A stretch of DNA of 64,000 bases from Rhododendron vialii (GCF_030253575.1 NC_080569.1:1818001-1882000); one strand, 5' to 3'. Shown: positions 35,301 through 47,700, counted from the stretch's first letter. Translations and numbers: made by a program. The notes: generated from the sequence alone by a model not told the origin.

Positions 35301-37763
35301 CTTGGCCCAGAAATCATTTCTCATTTTGCGATGCATGGAACAAGTGTGGCTGAGATTGTGAAGCATCTCATAGCTGTTTTAAAGAAAAGGGATGATGACA
35401 TGTCCAACCTCTTTCTTGAAGCATTGAAACGGGTAAGGCGTTGACTCAGCTTAGATGCTAACTCCTCTGTGCTCCTGTTTAATGTTTATATTTGTTTAGA
35501 TGAGTAAAGTGCAGTCTTTTATCTTTAGTCGTTTTCTGTATCTGTTTAAAAAGACGCTGCAAAATATTTGTATTTTACTGGAGTAATACAGAAATGTCTG
35601 GACGAGAGTAGTCTTGAATAATCTTGGTGACGCTTTCCCCGATACATTTTTCTTTGCCACCCAAACCATAAACGAAAATGATAAGTATTGAAGTATCTTG
35701 TGTGTGTGGAATGTTTGCGTGATTAGGTGATATTAATGGCGTAGATGACTCTAAATAGCCATGTGTCATGGGACACACTGGTAGTGACATATATGGTCAA
35801 TGTTTTCGTTTTCAACAGTGTAGGATAAAGATGCTAACAAGCCCAAGTCAGACTACATCTTCATGAATGTTCACTAGCCTGATGCCAATGTGGTCAACGT
35901 TATATGCCATTTTGTAACTTACGAACTATGATTGGGTGCCTGTGGTTGTCATTCCACACATTCCGGTACTTGGATACCGTGTTTACCCTTATTTAATTAC
36001 TACTACTCCATTGGTGATATGCCTAGGCCAAAAGAGAGGGCCTAAGTATGGTGAAATCTTTGGCGTACGAACGCTCGCATACCACAATACTTCGGATTCT
36101 TGTGGCTTGAGGCTAGAGATGGAGTTTCTTCATTTCAACTTTTTATGACTATTTAATTGGTAGATCTCTTCACTGAACTCTACTTCATATTGAGATGTAA
36201 TCTTAACAGAGTTACTGACTTCCTTTGAATCCTAACCAGTTCCTAGGAAAACAGGAAATTAATTTTGTCCATGCACTCACTTTTTACAAATAGAAGCTGG
36301 TCCCCTCTTTCATCAAGGTAAAGACATCAGCCGAGACCCCTCCCTACTTTGGTACGACACTCCATTGACTCTCTCTCCCTTGGCTCATCTGCAGTTGTGT
36401 CATCCTAGTCATCCCGTCTCTCCTTTGTTGGTGACATGCTTTGCCTCGCTGGTAGCCCTATGACCGTCCAGTTGACTATTCTATAATGGAAATCAAACCA
36501 GATAGGAAAAAAAAAACTTTCCGATGTCATGTTGAGATTTACTTAAATATGGAAGTTGAAGCTTTGGAGAATTTTGTTCAGCATATGAAAACATGACCTT
36601 ATTATCTTATCTATCTGTCTGGTTTTATGTCTAATGTTGGATTATGAACTTCTCATCTTTGGTTTGACTAGGCCTACCATCGGCACAAAGTGGTAGCTTT
36701 AGAAAGCAATGATGACACCCTGGCTGGCAAGTCTTTTCAAGAATGTAAAGATCTGGCTGCACGGCTTTCTGGAACGTTTGTGGGTGCTGCTAGAAACAAG
36801 CATGTATCAGACATCTTGAAAATTGTCAAGGATGGTATCGCATATGCTTTCATTGATGCTCCAAAGCAGGTTTCTTTTTTGGATGGTGCCGTGGTCCATT
36901 TTGTTTCCAAACTTCCTACACCTGATATCTTGGAAATGTAAGATTTAAACCTTTTTACTACTTTCTAGAAGGTTTGTAATGTGTATTTCTGAAAGTGGGA
37001 ATGCTAATGCTTCATCGTTTCTGCAATTAGTCTGAAGGATGTCCAAAAACGAACGGAGAATGTAAACACAGAGGTCGATCCAAGTGGATGGCGCCCATAT
37101 TACACTTTTGTAGACGGCTTGAATGACAAGTATGCCAAAAATGAAGGTTTCCAAGGTAACGTTTCGCCTTCCAATTGTTACAGTATTTTGTTTGGTTGGT
37201 AGTTTATGATTCATGAAACTAGTTTTTGGTTGCTTGAATCACTTGTTTCTGCCAATCCCTGTGGGTCTTAATGTTATATTCAACAGTTCTTAAAGCACTT
37301 AAAAAGCGGAAGGGGCAAAAGATAAAGAAAACCTTTTCCCTACTTTTTACACGACTGATGATCTGGGGTTTGAACTAAATATCATATCCCATGTTGACAT
37401 GATTGCAATTGTCATTTTTCAGTTGCAGAGGAAAAAGAAGGAATGACAGTAAGACGCCGAGGTCGTCCACGTAAGAGCCGCAATATACAGGGAAAGAAAC
37501 TCTTCAACGAACAGAGTTCAAGCGAAGAGGAAGATTCAATCAGTGTTTCTGACAAAGATGCTCAAGATGAAGAACAGCAGGAAGAGGATGACGAGGAGGC
37601 ACCTTTGATACATTCAATTAGGTCATCATCCAAACTTCGTTCATTGAGAGTTTCAAGAGAGAAAAATAAAGGGCAGAAAAGGGCTGGAGATTTTGGGCAA
37701 GCTACTGAGAATGCGGCTGCTTCTAGAACATCAGGTTTGAATTATGATCACGCTACACCTTAA
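26331..37763 (+). CDS. SCC3: Cohesin subunit SCC3 (SA/STAG family), 21 exons
   Basis: Exons: 26331-26375, 26492-26720, 28499-28611, 28759-28851, 28990-29153, 29250-29486, 29636-29780, 29899-30077, 30182-30327, 30405-30532, 31580-31753, 32924-33085, 33165-33365, 33448-33585, 33673-33879, 34014-34158, 35014-35120, 35295-35432, 36672-36937, 37031-37155 and 37423-37763. All junctions are GT/AG and phases close, giving 1160 aa. SCC3 binds the SMC1-SMC3-kleisin ring and is needed for sister-chromatid cohesion in mitosis and meiosis. The STAG domain starts in exon 3 ([17 protein letters not shown]). The stromalin conservative domain lies at about residues 290-376 ([20 protein letters not shown], then [20 protein letters not shown]). 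An AT-hook-like RRRGRPRK lies at about 1058-1065, followed by an acidic tail. The final exon is modelled to run to TAA at 37763; a GT within TCAGGTTTG (about 37734) could instead splice to a further exon. Introns 10, 11 and 18 exceed 1 kb. Confidence 0.94.
28112..28242. mobile_element. Short MITE (about 130 bp), in SCC3 intron 2
   Basis: Left end AGGCCCCGTTCCACTAA and the complement of the right end, AAGCCCCATTCCGCTAA, are terminal inverted repeats. Both are followed by AAATAAGTACTTATTTTTT-like sequence. Non-coding; the target duplication is not resolved. Confidence 0.7.
30973..31089 (-). mobile_element. Short tRNA-type SINE, minus strand, 13-bp target duplication, in SCC3 intron 10
   Basis: On the minus strand it reads GTGGTAGCCAAGTGGTAGGC (A box) and, about 30 bases later, GGGTTTCAAACC (B box), ending in an A-rich tail (GCAAAAAAATAAAT). 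It is flanked by the perfect direct repeat AGTTGTGACTAAT at 30960-30972 and 31090-31102. At 117 bp it is short for a SINE, so it is probably a minimal or internally deleted copy. Confidence 0.8.
34207..34342. repeat. Minisatellite, 34 bp x 4, in SCC3 intron 16
   Basis: Four head-to-tail copies of a unit beginning AGAAATATCGGAAGAGGAAG and ending ACATTCTCGT or ACATTCTTGT start at 34207, 34241, 34275 and 34309. Copies differ only at one C/T position. It begins about 50 bases after the exon-16 donor. Near-identity points to a recent and probably variable array. Confidence 0.97.
34457..34657 (-). mobile_element. Probable SINE, minus strand, in SCC3 intron 16
   Basis: On the minus strand it reads GGTTACCTAAGTTGATAAGG (A-box region) and then GTCCGTAGTTCAACCCC (B box), ending CCCAATAAAAAG. 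A possible target duplication TGTCTTTTT is at 34448-34456 and 34658-34666. That repeat is T-rich, so the limits are less certain than for the other SINEs. Confidence 0.6.
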
Positions 37764-40022
37764 TCAGCTCTCTTGTGTGTGCGGTTTATATGGTTTGTAA
37801 GCTAAGATTTACAACCAACTTTTTTGGCTGAACTGCAATGCCCATTTGTTACATGAGTAAAGCTATTAACAAAAATGGTGACAACATGGAATATCTTAAA
37901 CCCTTGGGTAAAGTTCGGAGTGTAAGTTTATAATGTGCACACATTGAGTGTTGGGAAAATCTAGGAGTTTGATCCCGGATTACATTACTGCTGTTCTGTT
38001 TTAATGAGGTTTCTGTTTTAATGAGGTATATGGTCTTAGGGGTGGTTGATTCTAAATTTTCTCGAAATCATTGTTGTAAAGTTGTGTTAAAAACGAAAAT
38101 TTGCCGTAAGGTATTATAACTTCTTCCTATGATCCTGCACAAACTAGTTTGGGTGCATGATTATCGAGAGAGCAAATTTTCCGTCAACGGTAACTTTTTC
38201 TGATAATTTTATGAAGAAGTTGATTTATGCTGGTGATGGAAATTTCCAAATGGGTCCAACTCATGATGTTAAGCTGCCGAAGTGGGTTTCAATTTTTGAG
38301 ATGTAAACCAAAGCCTTTATGAATCTGCATTTGCATGTTGATTTTGGTGACACCTCTGGAAATCTAGTTATTGCTAGGATTGTCTGCAAGTAGAATCTTC
38401 TGCGAATGACCTATCGACTATTGATGGTAATGTTCTTTTGACCTCTGAACCAAGAAGAAAAGTAACCTTTGATGTTGATTCATTTATCTGAAGACGTATT
38501 ACATTCAGATTTCTTATTTATTGTGCAGGGCCTTCCAGCTAGCCACTCTGTAGTTCAATATGCACAATTGATGGCAAGGTGGGAGGTTGTCATGAAAATG
38601 CCATTTGCAATGTCGGTGCAAGTGCAACTATCTGGGTTGGAACATTGGGATACATCAGGTGTTCAAGGGTCGTTTTTTTTTCCTCCGTAGAAGTCAAGAA
38701 ATGGTGCATGTACGTTTTGGTGAAATCCAAGTACACTTCGAAGTAGAGCGCTGAACCGTAGAGCAGCATGTACAGTTGCTTTTGTGTTTTCTTGTATGTT
38801 GAGTTGAATTATACCTCTTAATTACTGTATAAGCAATTTGGAGCCACACTACTTTTTTGGTATCACCACATTTTGCGTTGTAAAGTCTGAAGTCACTTCA
38901 ATGGTCTGACAGCGTCCTTCAATGTCAAGGTAGCCTTCGAACACTTCCTCTTTTTTTTTACAAACAAAATCATCTCAGATATATTATAGAAAGCAAATAA
39001 ACAGTACAATTAATCGATTACAAATCATACAGACAGCCCCAAACAGAAACCAAACACAACATAACCCAACAAATCAAAGCAAAGGCCCAACAGAACAAGA
39101 CTAAACAAAACACTCCCACAAAATCAATGAGAAAAACACAAGAGCACCCGCACGGCCAATCACACGAACAACGAAACTTGCAAAACAAGGATAAAAAACA
39201 AGAGAGATCAATGTAAAGTTCGGCGTTTTGGGATACGGTTAGTGTGAGGATTGTCACAAGTGTTTTTAATAACTCTTTTCCGTTTACGTTTCCTCCGAGT
39301 GGTGCGTTGCCTTGTCACCGTGGCCGCCAACTTTTATGATGTCTAGCTTGTCACTATCGCAATTAGCTTTGTGGTTTGGCTTTGGTCTTCCACTTTCAAT
39401 TGTTGGGTCGCAAAGCAGACAAAGAGCTATAGACTATAGTCCTCTGAGCGGTTCCTCCAGATGGCCGTGATCCTCTTAGCCCGCAAATTCCTGGGTCCCA
39501 TAGCATTCTCCTCCAAACAGTCCCCAATCCTAACTGACAAAGACTCAACATTACTAATCTGATGATGTTCAGGCGTTGGTGGAGCAGACTCACAACTCGA
39601 CAGATGGGAGGAATCATCTTCCATTTGGGAAGGAATAAGAGGCTCCAAGGAACCATCCATAGAGACATCAACTGCCTAATCGGACTAACTTCTCGAGGCA
39701 TATAGCTGTAACGTCCATTGTGATTGTGCTTGCAAGTGTGCGTCTAGCTTATACCAAGCATTTTTTTTCCCGCAGGTTTCCGCACAAACAATGTGCCAAT
39801 ACCACAAAAAAGATGCATAGATAAATAGTAGATCGTAAGAACATGCCACCCAGGAATGGATGTCTTCTGATTTTAAGCAATAAAACAAGAATTGGAAAAT
39901 GCAAAGATAAGAGCAATATCCGGCCTTACCCTGATAGCAGATTTCTTTCAAGGAACAGAACTGAACAAAAACAAATGAAGTACACTCTCAAACAAATCAG
40001 CAAAACTTTTCCCGGGTCTCAT
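37764..40022. other. Convergent intergenic region (SCC3 / UTP15)
   Basis: It probably contains the SCC3 3' UTR and perhaps an alternative last exon: after TTGTGCAG (38522-38529) a frame of about 53 codons runs to 38690, without recognisable similarity. At 38948-39260 the minus strand looks like a retroelement 3' end: a long hydrophobic frame (79 codons) followed by sequence closing with an A run (T run on the plus strand, 38951-38959). A further minus-strand frame at 39660-39427 (77 codons, beginning MDGSLEPLIPSQMEDDSSHL) is Ser/Glu-rich and unidentified. Confidence 0.45.
38948..39260 (-). mobile_element. Possible truncated LINE 3' end
   Basis: On the minus strand the segment ends ATTTTGTTTGTAAAAAAAAA, like a polyadenylated retrotransposon tail. 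Upstream lies an open frame with Cys, Trp and Phe-rich composition (for example FCLVLFCWAFALICWVMLCL), as seen in non-coding 3' parts of plant LINEs. No reverse transcriptase and no target duplication are visible, so this is tentative. Confidence 0.35.
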
Positions 40023-41633
40023 TCATCTCCTCCCAGCAATCCTCAGTAAGGGAGAAATTATGCCCTGTATCTCCTGCAACGACTGTTGTATTCGTATCTC
40101 CTCTTCAACCGATCGCTTCAGGTTTCGAAGATGTCCCTTCAACACATCATCAGTTTGAACATCTTCAGCCCTCATTTCAACCACCTTCTTGGCCAACTTC
40201 ATCAACAACCCTGCATACCTCGGCATGGTGGAGTACTTCTGCAAAAACCACAACAGCAAACCAAGCTCTTCCGTCTCCAAATTTGAAACGCACCTCATCA
40301 ACTTCCTCCTCGCCACCAATTCTTCCATAACGGCCACCACATTCGCCGGATTCTTCCCATTCAATGCAGCCACCAAAGCTTCCTTATGCCGAAACTTCTT
40401 CAACAACTTATCATGTTCAGCCAATTTCACCTTCTTCGGCCTCTTGACCAAGTAATCCCCTTCCGAAGGCTTCTCGTTTTGGCCTCTACGAAAGTACCTA
40501 AAATTCGAAGGCCTCAAAACTCTTTTCGGAGGTTCACTGATAGGACCCAAACCCGCAAAAATCACCATCTCGGACCCTTCATTTTCCTTCATTTTCCTCT
40601 TCCCAGCATATATAATCCCATTCGAAGTACCGATAACTCTCGTAGAACAATCAGGAGAGAATGCAACAGATAAAAGTGGCGATGGAAACCGCATTGAGTA
40701 AGTAATCTTAAACTTCGCATAATCGAGAACTTTCATATACCCATCAAGAGAAACACTCAAAATCCGATACTGCTGTGCTTCTTCGCCCGTTTCCTTCCCA
40801 ATTTTCCCAACACAGATCGAAGTCACAGTCTTGTTATGCCCCTCCATTGAATACAACAACTTCCCACCTCCAATCACATCCCAAATCTTCACCTCATTCC
40901 CACCTGCGGTCGCAACCAGCCCTCCAGACGGCAAGAAAATTACGCTTTCTACCGGCTTACCGTGATTAACCTCCATCACCGAACTCCCACCCGAAACCCT
41001 AACATCCCAAAGCCTAACCGTATGATCATAAGACCCCGTCACAAACATATCATCATTCACTGGCGACCCATCACCGCACCGGACATAATCCTTGTGACCT
41101 AACAGGTCATTTATATGGGTTTCGGACGCCACGTCCCAGTACCTGACGACGGCATCATCGCCGCCCGAGAAGAGGTGGAGCTTGTCCGATCGTGGGTACC
41201 GGACGAGGTGGACGGGGCGGGAGTGGGCGCGGAGGCGGCGGAGTGGGGTACGGGTCTTGACGTCGAAGACCTGGACGAGGCCGGAGTGGGATCCGGCGGC
41301 GACGAGGCGACCGTCGGAGCGGAAGGAGGCAGAGGTGGCCGTGTCGGAGAAGGAGGAGATGGTGGACTTGGGCTGTTCCAGGGTTTGGAGCGGGGAGAAG
41401 AGGGAGAGGGAGGTGGAGTGGGTGGCGGCGAGGAGGTGGGGAAGGGCGGGGGAGAAGGAGAGGGAGGTTATGGAGGAGATTAGGTTTTGGGGAGTGGGTT
41501 GGGGTTTGAAGGATTTCCAGTACTTGGATTCTGGGGTGAGGTTTTTTGTGGAGGTTTGGGAGGTCGGTTTGAGGTTTGGTTTGACTGGGAACGTTTGGGA
41601 TGTTCTTGGGTAGTCGTCTTCTGCCATTGCCAT
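40023..41633 (-). CDS. UTP15: UTP15, U3 snoRNP/SSU processome WD40 protein, 536 aa, intronless
   Basis: A single open frame of 536 codons. UTP15 belongs to the t-UTP/UTP-A group that joins nascent 35S pre-rRNA in the nucleolus, linking Pol I transcription with 18S rRNA processing. WD40 repeats fill about residues 55-335, with typical ends such as GGDDAVVRYWDVAS, TGSYDHTVRLWDVR and ATAGGNEVKIWDV. The UTP15 C-terminal domain follows at about 375-520, with KFRHKEALVAALNGKNPANV and then LLLWFLQKYSTMPRYAGLLM. Length and domain order fit the family (about 510-540 aa). Two ATGs open the frame (MAMAEDDY); the first is used here. Long open frames on the plus strand across its GC-rich 5' end are shadows. 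It is convergent with SCC3 and divergent from NDX. Confidence 0.97.
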   Translation of the reverse strand: MAMAEDDYPRTSQTFPVKPNLKPTSQTSTKNLTPESKYWKSFKPQPTPQNLISSITSLSFSPALPHLLAATHSTSLSLFSPLQTLEQPKSTISSFSDTATSASFRSDGRLVAAGSHSGLVQVFDVKTRTPLRRLRAHSRPVHLVRYPRSDKLHLFSGGDDAVVRYWDVASETHINDLLGHKDYVRCGDGSPVNDDMFVTGSYDHTVRLWDVRVSGGSSVMEVNHGKPVESVIFLPSGGLVATAGGNEVKIWDVIGGGKLLYSMEGHNKTVTSICVGKIGKETGEEAQQYRILSVSLDGYMKVLDYAKFKITYSMRFPSPLLSVAFSPDCSTRVIGTSNGIIYAGKRKMKENEGSEMVIFAGLGPISEPPKRVLRPSNFRYFRRGQNEKPSEGDYLVKRPKKVKLAEHDKLLKKFRHKEALVAALNGKNPANVVAVMEELVARRKLMRCVSNLETEELGLLLWFLQKYSTMPRYAGLLMKLAKKVVEMRAEDVQTDDVLKGHLRNLKRSVEEEIRIQQSLQEIQGIISPLLRIAGRR

Positions 41634-42812
41634 TGATGGAGATTTGGATGGCTGGTATGGTTGCAGTTGGTGTACAGTTTTAGGGTTTTAGGGGTTTGGA
41701 GAGGGAGGAGGTGAGGGTGATTGGATTTCAACCACCTTCTTGTCTCGCTGACGGCCCCCACCCAGCTTTCTGAGTACACCAATTAGGGTATTGTGATTAG
41801 GGCTTCTGACGGTGAAAACTAGTTCATTTGCGAGTGGAGTAGTATTTCTAACCTAATTCTGATGTTGCTAGACATTTCATTGTGACAAGAGAAACCCCCG
41901 CCAAGGTTGGAGTGCAAATTGAACTACTCCTGTTATGGGATTGGGAAATTCGGTAGTGTAAGTAAGGTATTCCGTATGATACATACGGGTCATCGATCTT
42001 GATAATGTATGATTGAGATATGATTTTTAATTATGACCGGTAAGAATCATTTATTATCTATCATAATTGATTTTTAATGTGAACCGTTGATTGATATCGA
42101 CGATTGTGTGCCGCCGTACACGTGGTGCACTACACCACCCTGATCCACTATTACGTGGCTTTCAAAAAAGAACTAGTGTTTTGTATCCTAATTTAGGGTA
42201 ACAAGAAAAAGAAAATACGTATTTTTGTGTACTTTTTATTTTTTAATACATATTCACACATTTGTTATTGTTAGTCTATTAGGCTGATTTTAGAATTTTT
42301 CTTGCACAAGTTGAGTTGCTAGACTTGGTTATCTCATGTACTCTCACAGTAGTGGGATTGGTACTTTGTAATTCATACAAGATATAAAAAGGATCCCTTC
42401 TATATATTGAGAAGAAAAAAAAAATTGGCAAAATGTTTTCATATTGACCACTGTAGGGAAAACACATTGACAGAACAATTACTGTCGAAAGCAGTAATTC
42501 AAAGTGATTTGTACTATCTTAAGATAGGAGTACTTGGTATTACCGACACTCAGTAAACTATCTTTGGTACTTATCCATCCATTATTTTTTAAATTAATAA
42601 TTGGTCTAACCTGAAAGAACCGAAAAATTATACGGAGTAATAATATGAACTGAAGTTAAAAAATCCTAGAAAATACTAGAGGAGGACATTATTTTTTTTT
42701 TTTTTGTACTCATTACATTTTTTTTGTTGTTGTTGATGATATTGTCAATAATTGATTTTTGATCGCCCAAAAAAAAAAATCAAAACTTAAAAAACCAGAA
42801 AAACTACCACTG

Positions 42813-43492
42813 AGAGCATCATCCATAGTGGTATAATCAAAACAAAAAAAGGTTTATAAGATTAGCAACATTTGCTCAAAAAGAGCTCACATTGGAATAA
42901 CCAAATTTAGAAACATCTTAGCAATTAATCAAATTTTGGTCCTTGGATAATCAAAACTACCAACTTTTTGCCAATAATCAAATTTAATTATCTTCGCATT
43001 TCCTCAATTAAGTATATGATCAGTACACAAAAACCTTTTTTTTTCCATTTTCAACATGTTTATAACAAAAATATTTTTAAAAATAGTTTTTCACATGTTT
43101 TTTTTTATTAAAACTGTTTTTCCCAAAAAAAATTTAAACAGTTTTTTTTTACTAAAACTTTTTTTTTCAAAAACTGTTCTTTTGAAAGAAAAAAAAATTA
43201 TATTCAAAAACTATTTTTTTAAAAACTTTTTCCCAAAAACTTTCAAAAAAACTATTTTCTCTTTTTCTAATAACCGATTTTTATTAGTTTGAAAACTATT
43301 TTTAAAAATTTGTTTTCTATGCCACAATTTATAGATTTTTATAAGTTAAAAATTAGATGTGGCAAGTTTTGATTATTCAATTTTGATTGATTGTACAATT
43401 GTGGACTTCTACATTACTAACCTTAGCAACCCCTTAAATGGATAATCAAAAAATAATGTAACAACTTTTGATTATTCCACTGTAGATGCTCT
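42813..43492. mobile_element. AT-rich MITE-like element, about 680 bp
   Basis: Left end AGAGCATCATCCATAGTGG followed by TATAATCAAAAC; the complement of the right end reads AGAGCATCTACAGTGG followed by AATAATCAAAAG. GAGCATC..CAGTGG termini are common in plant DNA-transposon MITEs. Inside are dense A/T homopolymer runs and no protein. The target duplication is not resolved. Confidence 0.72.
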
Positions 43493-43544
43493 AAAAAAAG
43501 GGTTGAAATAGTTTTGAGCCCAAACAATCTCTTTAAATTCCTTT

Positions 43545-43770
43545 TTGTGGAGGTTCCACTGCCTACTCCAGTTGGTAAACTTCGCTCCCCTCCTTACAAG
43601 AGGTGGAGGTTCGAGCTCCCTTGGAGCGGTTGGGGGATTCGGAGCTATGGAAAACTGCTGGACTCTCCTTGTGCTAACCTACTTGGGGCGATTGGGGGTC
43701 CGGAGCTATGAAAAGTTGTTGGACTCTCCTTGTGCTAACCTAACTCACCCCGTTAATTGCTCGGCTAAAT
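43545..43770 (+). mobile_element. SINE-like segment with 62-bp tandem duplication
   Basis: CCAGTTGGTAAACTTCGCTC looks like an A-box region. About 35 bases later GGAGGTTCGAGCTCCC fits a tRNA-type B box. After this a 62-bp unit (TTGGAGCGGTTGGGGGATTC onward) occurs twice, at 43621-43682 and 43683 to about 43743. No target duplication was identified. Confidence 0.5.
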
Positions 43771-44743
43771 ATTGCCAACTGGCTTATTTTTTTGTCCTTA
43801 TTCAAATTTTTTCGTGTTTATTAGTTTTTCGTCAATTTTTTGGAGATTATTGTATCGCCATAACGAGAGGAATCTAAAAAAGCAAAATATTATGATCGAT
43901 ATCCAAATTTTTTTAAATAAAAACGAAAAAATTGACTTATTGGTTTTTTTTTTGTCTTTATTCAAAAAAATTAGGTTTCGATCGTAAATTTTTACTTTTT
44001 AGATTTCTCATGTCATGACGATGCAATAATCTCAAAAAATTGATGAAAAACTAATAAATACGAAAAAAAATTGAATAAGAAAAAAAAATCAATTGACTTA
44101 TTTAGCCGAACGAGGCTATTTGTGGGTCTATTTTTAACTTTTGAGTAAACACAAGTACGAGTACTACAGTAATTTGTCAAAAATGGGGGGAGGCTATTTA
44201 CGATGTTTTTACCAAACTTATTAGTAGCATATTTACACTCGGACCCCTCTTAGGTTGGCTACCGTAATACTCCGTACAATACCAAATCACGTAGTCCCCA
44301 ATCATCACTCTTATCAAATCAAGCCATCCCCCACTCTCAAATCCAAGCTCTCCATCGCCATATTCTTCTGGTTGCGCCCCGCCAATTAGTATTTCCTCAA
44401 TTCGTACCAAGAGATTCGCATCTCCGACTTCTGCCGCTCCACCACTCTCCCATTCTCTTACTACTTCGATTCCTCGTAACAACACTCCACAAAGGTCAGC
44501 TCTAACACTTTAAAAAAATTTCACTTTTTTTTTTTTAACTGTTCCTCTGCATTGTTCGCTCTTCTGCACTTTCAATTATTTGTATTTCTAGGGTTTCAAC
44601 GTCAAATTCGCTTCACTCTAGGGCTTTCTTTCGTTTTTCGACTTGACATTTTTTACATGCTTCTAGGGTGACTGTAAATATGTAGATATACGTGTGTATT
44701 GTGTTAACGTGTTTCTGTTCTCGTCAGCTTCAGATTTCGAAGA

Positions 44744-47700
44744 ATGAGGGACACGAGGGAAGAACCATCAAGCAGCTCTGGACATCAAGTTAGTAGTACT
44801 ATTCATTGGATAGAACAGTTTTGGATTTTAATAAGCCCCGATTCGCTTAAGCTGCACTTCGCAGTCGTTTGAATTATACTGACCACCTTAATGTTTCGCA
44901 TCAGTGATGCGCCAGTGAATTAGAGTTTCATCAGTTTTATGCATGGCATTGGTGAAAATTCAGAAAAAGATATCAGTGAAGTACTGTTTGCTGATTTTTA
45001 TGTTTTGTAATTAAGCAGTAGAAGAGAGTTTGATTTCACAAGTTTCGGACTTTAATTAAGCAGTAGAAGTGACTTTATAGACTATTTGTGATTTTTCATG
45101 AACAAGGCTGAGGTTGGATGACAGTGGTAGCGGAAACAACGATCTTTGTTGTTTCCGTTACTAGCATACGGTGATCTACAAGTTGTCTCTTGCAATTAGG
45201 CTTCATCTTTGAAAGAAATCTTATCCTGATTATGAGCTTTTGAGTTGCTTGTTTAAACTGCCCTTATCAGTGCCTTGTAGTTCTCAGTAGAACTTCTAGG
45301 CCATCTTGTTTGGGGCCATTGCATTAGCTTCATTACCCTTCTTCATTCAGTTATAGCTTACCTTCTTTTTGCACTCATAGTTTCCTCCTTATGGACAGGC
45401 CGTTGACTTGATTTCAGCAGTGAAAGAATTACATAATGTCGGCTCTCTAGGGCTTACTAAGCTAATCAAGGACTCTGAGAATAATATCATCCAGACCTTC
45501 ACTCAAATTGGGTCATCTAGTCAGGTTGGTGCTTATTTTAAAGAACTAATGTTTTATCAATCGCCACAAGAGACTCCTGTTTGTGTGTTTTTTTTAAAAA
45601 TCAGTTTGAGATATTTTGCTGTTTCAGTTTGATGTGGAAAAGATTGCAAGGTGTCTTCCTTTGCATCTTATTGCAAAGGTCATGTTATCTGCAAGAGATG
45701 AAGCCTCATACAAATATTTGTTATGTGGAATTCGACTCGTACATTCCTTGTGTGATCTAGCACCAAGATATCCCAAGCTGGAGCAGGTTAGCATGGGTTC
45801 TGCATTACTATGTAAGACAAGTCATAAGTACATCTGTTTGCTTTCAGATACCAGATATGGTACTGGATATATAGGAAAAATGTATCATCAACTAATTTTC
45901 AATCATGGGTACATGTATATCCTAACGATACTGAACCGACTGCCATTATCAGTATCAACCCAATAGCAATTTATATAAGCTAAATTTTCGAAGTGACCAG
46001 TATGTTTCTTGTGGTTATATCTGGTATTGAGAGAAAAATGGTAAAGCAATTCGAGAGAAGGAAGACTGAGCTTCAGTCCTATGCTCTTAGAGCGTGGATG
46101 AAATAAGAGTCAAAGATCACTTGCCCTCTTTGGCACTTGTATCATAGGGGTTGTCAGTACTCAGTAGTATGTGCGGTGAAATCAGATGATTAGTTCAGGG
46201 TTCCACCTAAACAGGAGTTCATCGGAACTTGTTTCAATGGGAACCAGACTACCAGACTTTTGTAACAGTTCTGGCTTGCCCATGAAGGCATTGAGCTACC
46301 TACCTGCATCATCTCCAATAGATCAGCATATACCCGCATGCTTTGCCTACGTTGCACTTGTCACTAGTCATGTAAAAGTGGTTATTTGGAGTTTTGAAGT
46401 ACTTGCTCGTGTGGTTGCTGACATTATTTTGGGGACACCCCTATTTATTTAGAGTATTAACATATGCTAAGAGGAACAGGGAGTAGATCTCCCACTCAAC
46501 CCTTTGAATTTTGATCAATGTTCCTTGAAGGTCCCCAATAGATCTTGGCATTAACTTCCATGTTATTTCTACTTGTCAACTAGTCTGGATGCTTCCTCAA
46601 ATTGTTTGAAATTTGTTATTAATTTGGAGATTTTAGTTGTCTACATATAGTTTTAGTGCAACTTTTGAAATAGGAGGCCATTCAAAAAAAAAAAAAAAAA
46701 CTTTTGAAATAGGAGAAGGGATAGTTTAGTTTTAGTTGTTCATAGGGTTGTGATTTTCTTTTTTGAACTGATCATATCGTTGTGATTTGTTTTACATTTT
46801 TTAATTTATGAATATACTTCTCTTAGTTTGCTTTGCTTGCGGAAGTTTACGTTCCTTGTAATCTTCTTTGTTAATCTCTTTGAATTTGTAACTAGCATTT
46901 ACTTAAGCCGATCAAAAAACTAGCATTTACTTAAGAGTTTGTAGGAGTCTCATAGTACCGGGGAAAACCAAACTTATGTAGGAATAGTTTTCTTTCAGAT
47001 TCTGCTTGATGATGTGAAAGTATCAGAGCAGCTTCTTGAGTTGGTCTTTTATCTTCTTGTTGTCCTCAGCAATCATAGACAGGTTAACCGTTTATCCTCT
47101 TCTTTTATATCTATCTTTCATAATGTATGCCTGTGCTAAGGCCTTTATGATTTGATGTAGGAACATCATGCTTCAAGTCATATGCCACTATTGCATTCAG
47201 CTTTAGTGGCTTGCAGTCTGTACCTATTAACAGGTTGCATTGCCTCTCAGTGGCAGGATATCGCTTCTGTTTTAGTTGCTCACCGTCAGGTATAATTTTT
47301 TTACTCTTCATCATTAGCTGTGGAACACTCTGGAAGATACCCTAATGTTTATTTCATTTATGTAATTTAATCTCCTGTCTACTTTTTTCTTTTTTTTTTT
47401 CCAATGAAAATCTGCAATCTACTTGTTGGCATATGAAACTTTGTATGGAGATTGATTGCTCTGAAATTTGTTCTCTCATAGTTGATCCACATTTTGTTGT
47501 TGGATAGTCTTGAATCTCTTGATTATGAGTTGAGCTTGACTTTGAGGCCAACGCACTAGGCAAATGGTTAATCAGGAAACTCTTTGTTATAGGTTTATAT
47601 ATTCATGGACGCAGCTTTTGCAGCACTGCGGGTAGACATCAAGTTTCTTCAGTTCAAGCTGTCAGGTCAATGTTATGATTTTCAGAGGGAGTCAAGTTCT

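Larger units (their letters stand above)
41634..44743. other. Divergent intergenic region (UTP15 / NDX)
   Basis: Promoter regions of both genes lie here. The middle is very AT-rich, with many A and T runs (42690-43330). It contains one MITE-like element (42813-43492) and one SINE-like segment with a 62-bp tandem duplication (about 43545-43770). The segment 44200-44485 and the following CT- and T-rich stretch probably include NDX 5' UTR sequence. No protein-coding gene was recognised. Confidence 0.6.

Noticed and set aside
39427-39660. Minus-strand 77-codon Ser/Glu-rich frame
   Set aside because: No recognised family and no supporting signals; it lies beside a possible LINE tail and may be a relic.
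41115-41613. Two long plus-strand open frames (122 and 143 codons) over the start of UTP15
   Set aside because: They are antisense to a clearly conserved WD40 protein and consist of Gly/Glu/Val- or Arg/Trp-rich runs expected from GC-biased codons on the other strand.
43600-43620. A tRNA gene suggested by GGTTCGAGCTCC
   Set aside because: No acceptor stem or cloverleaf could be built; it is better explained as the B box of a SINE.
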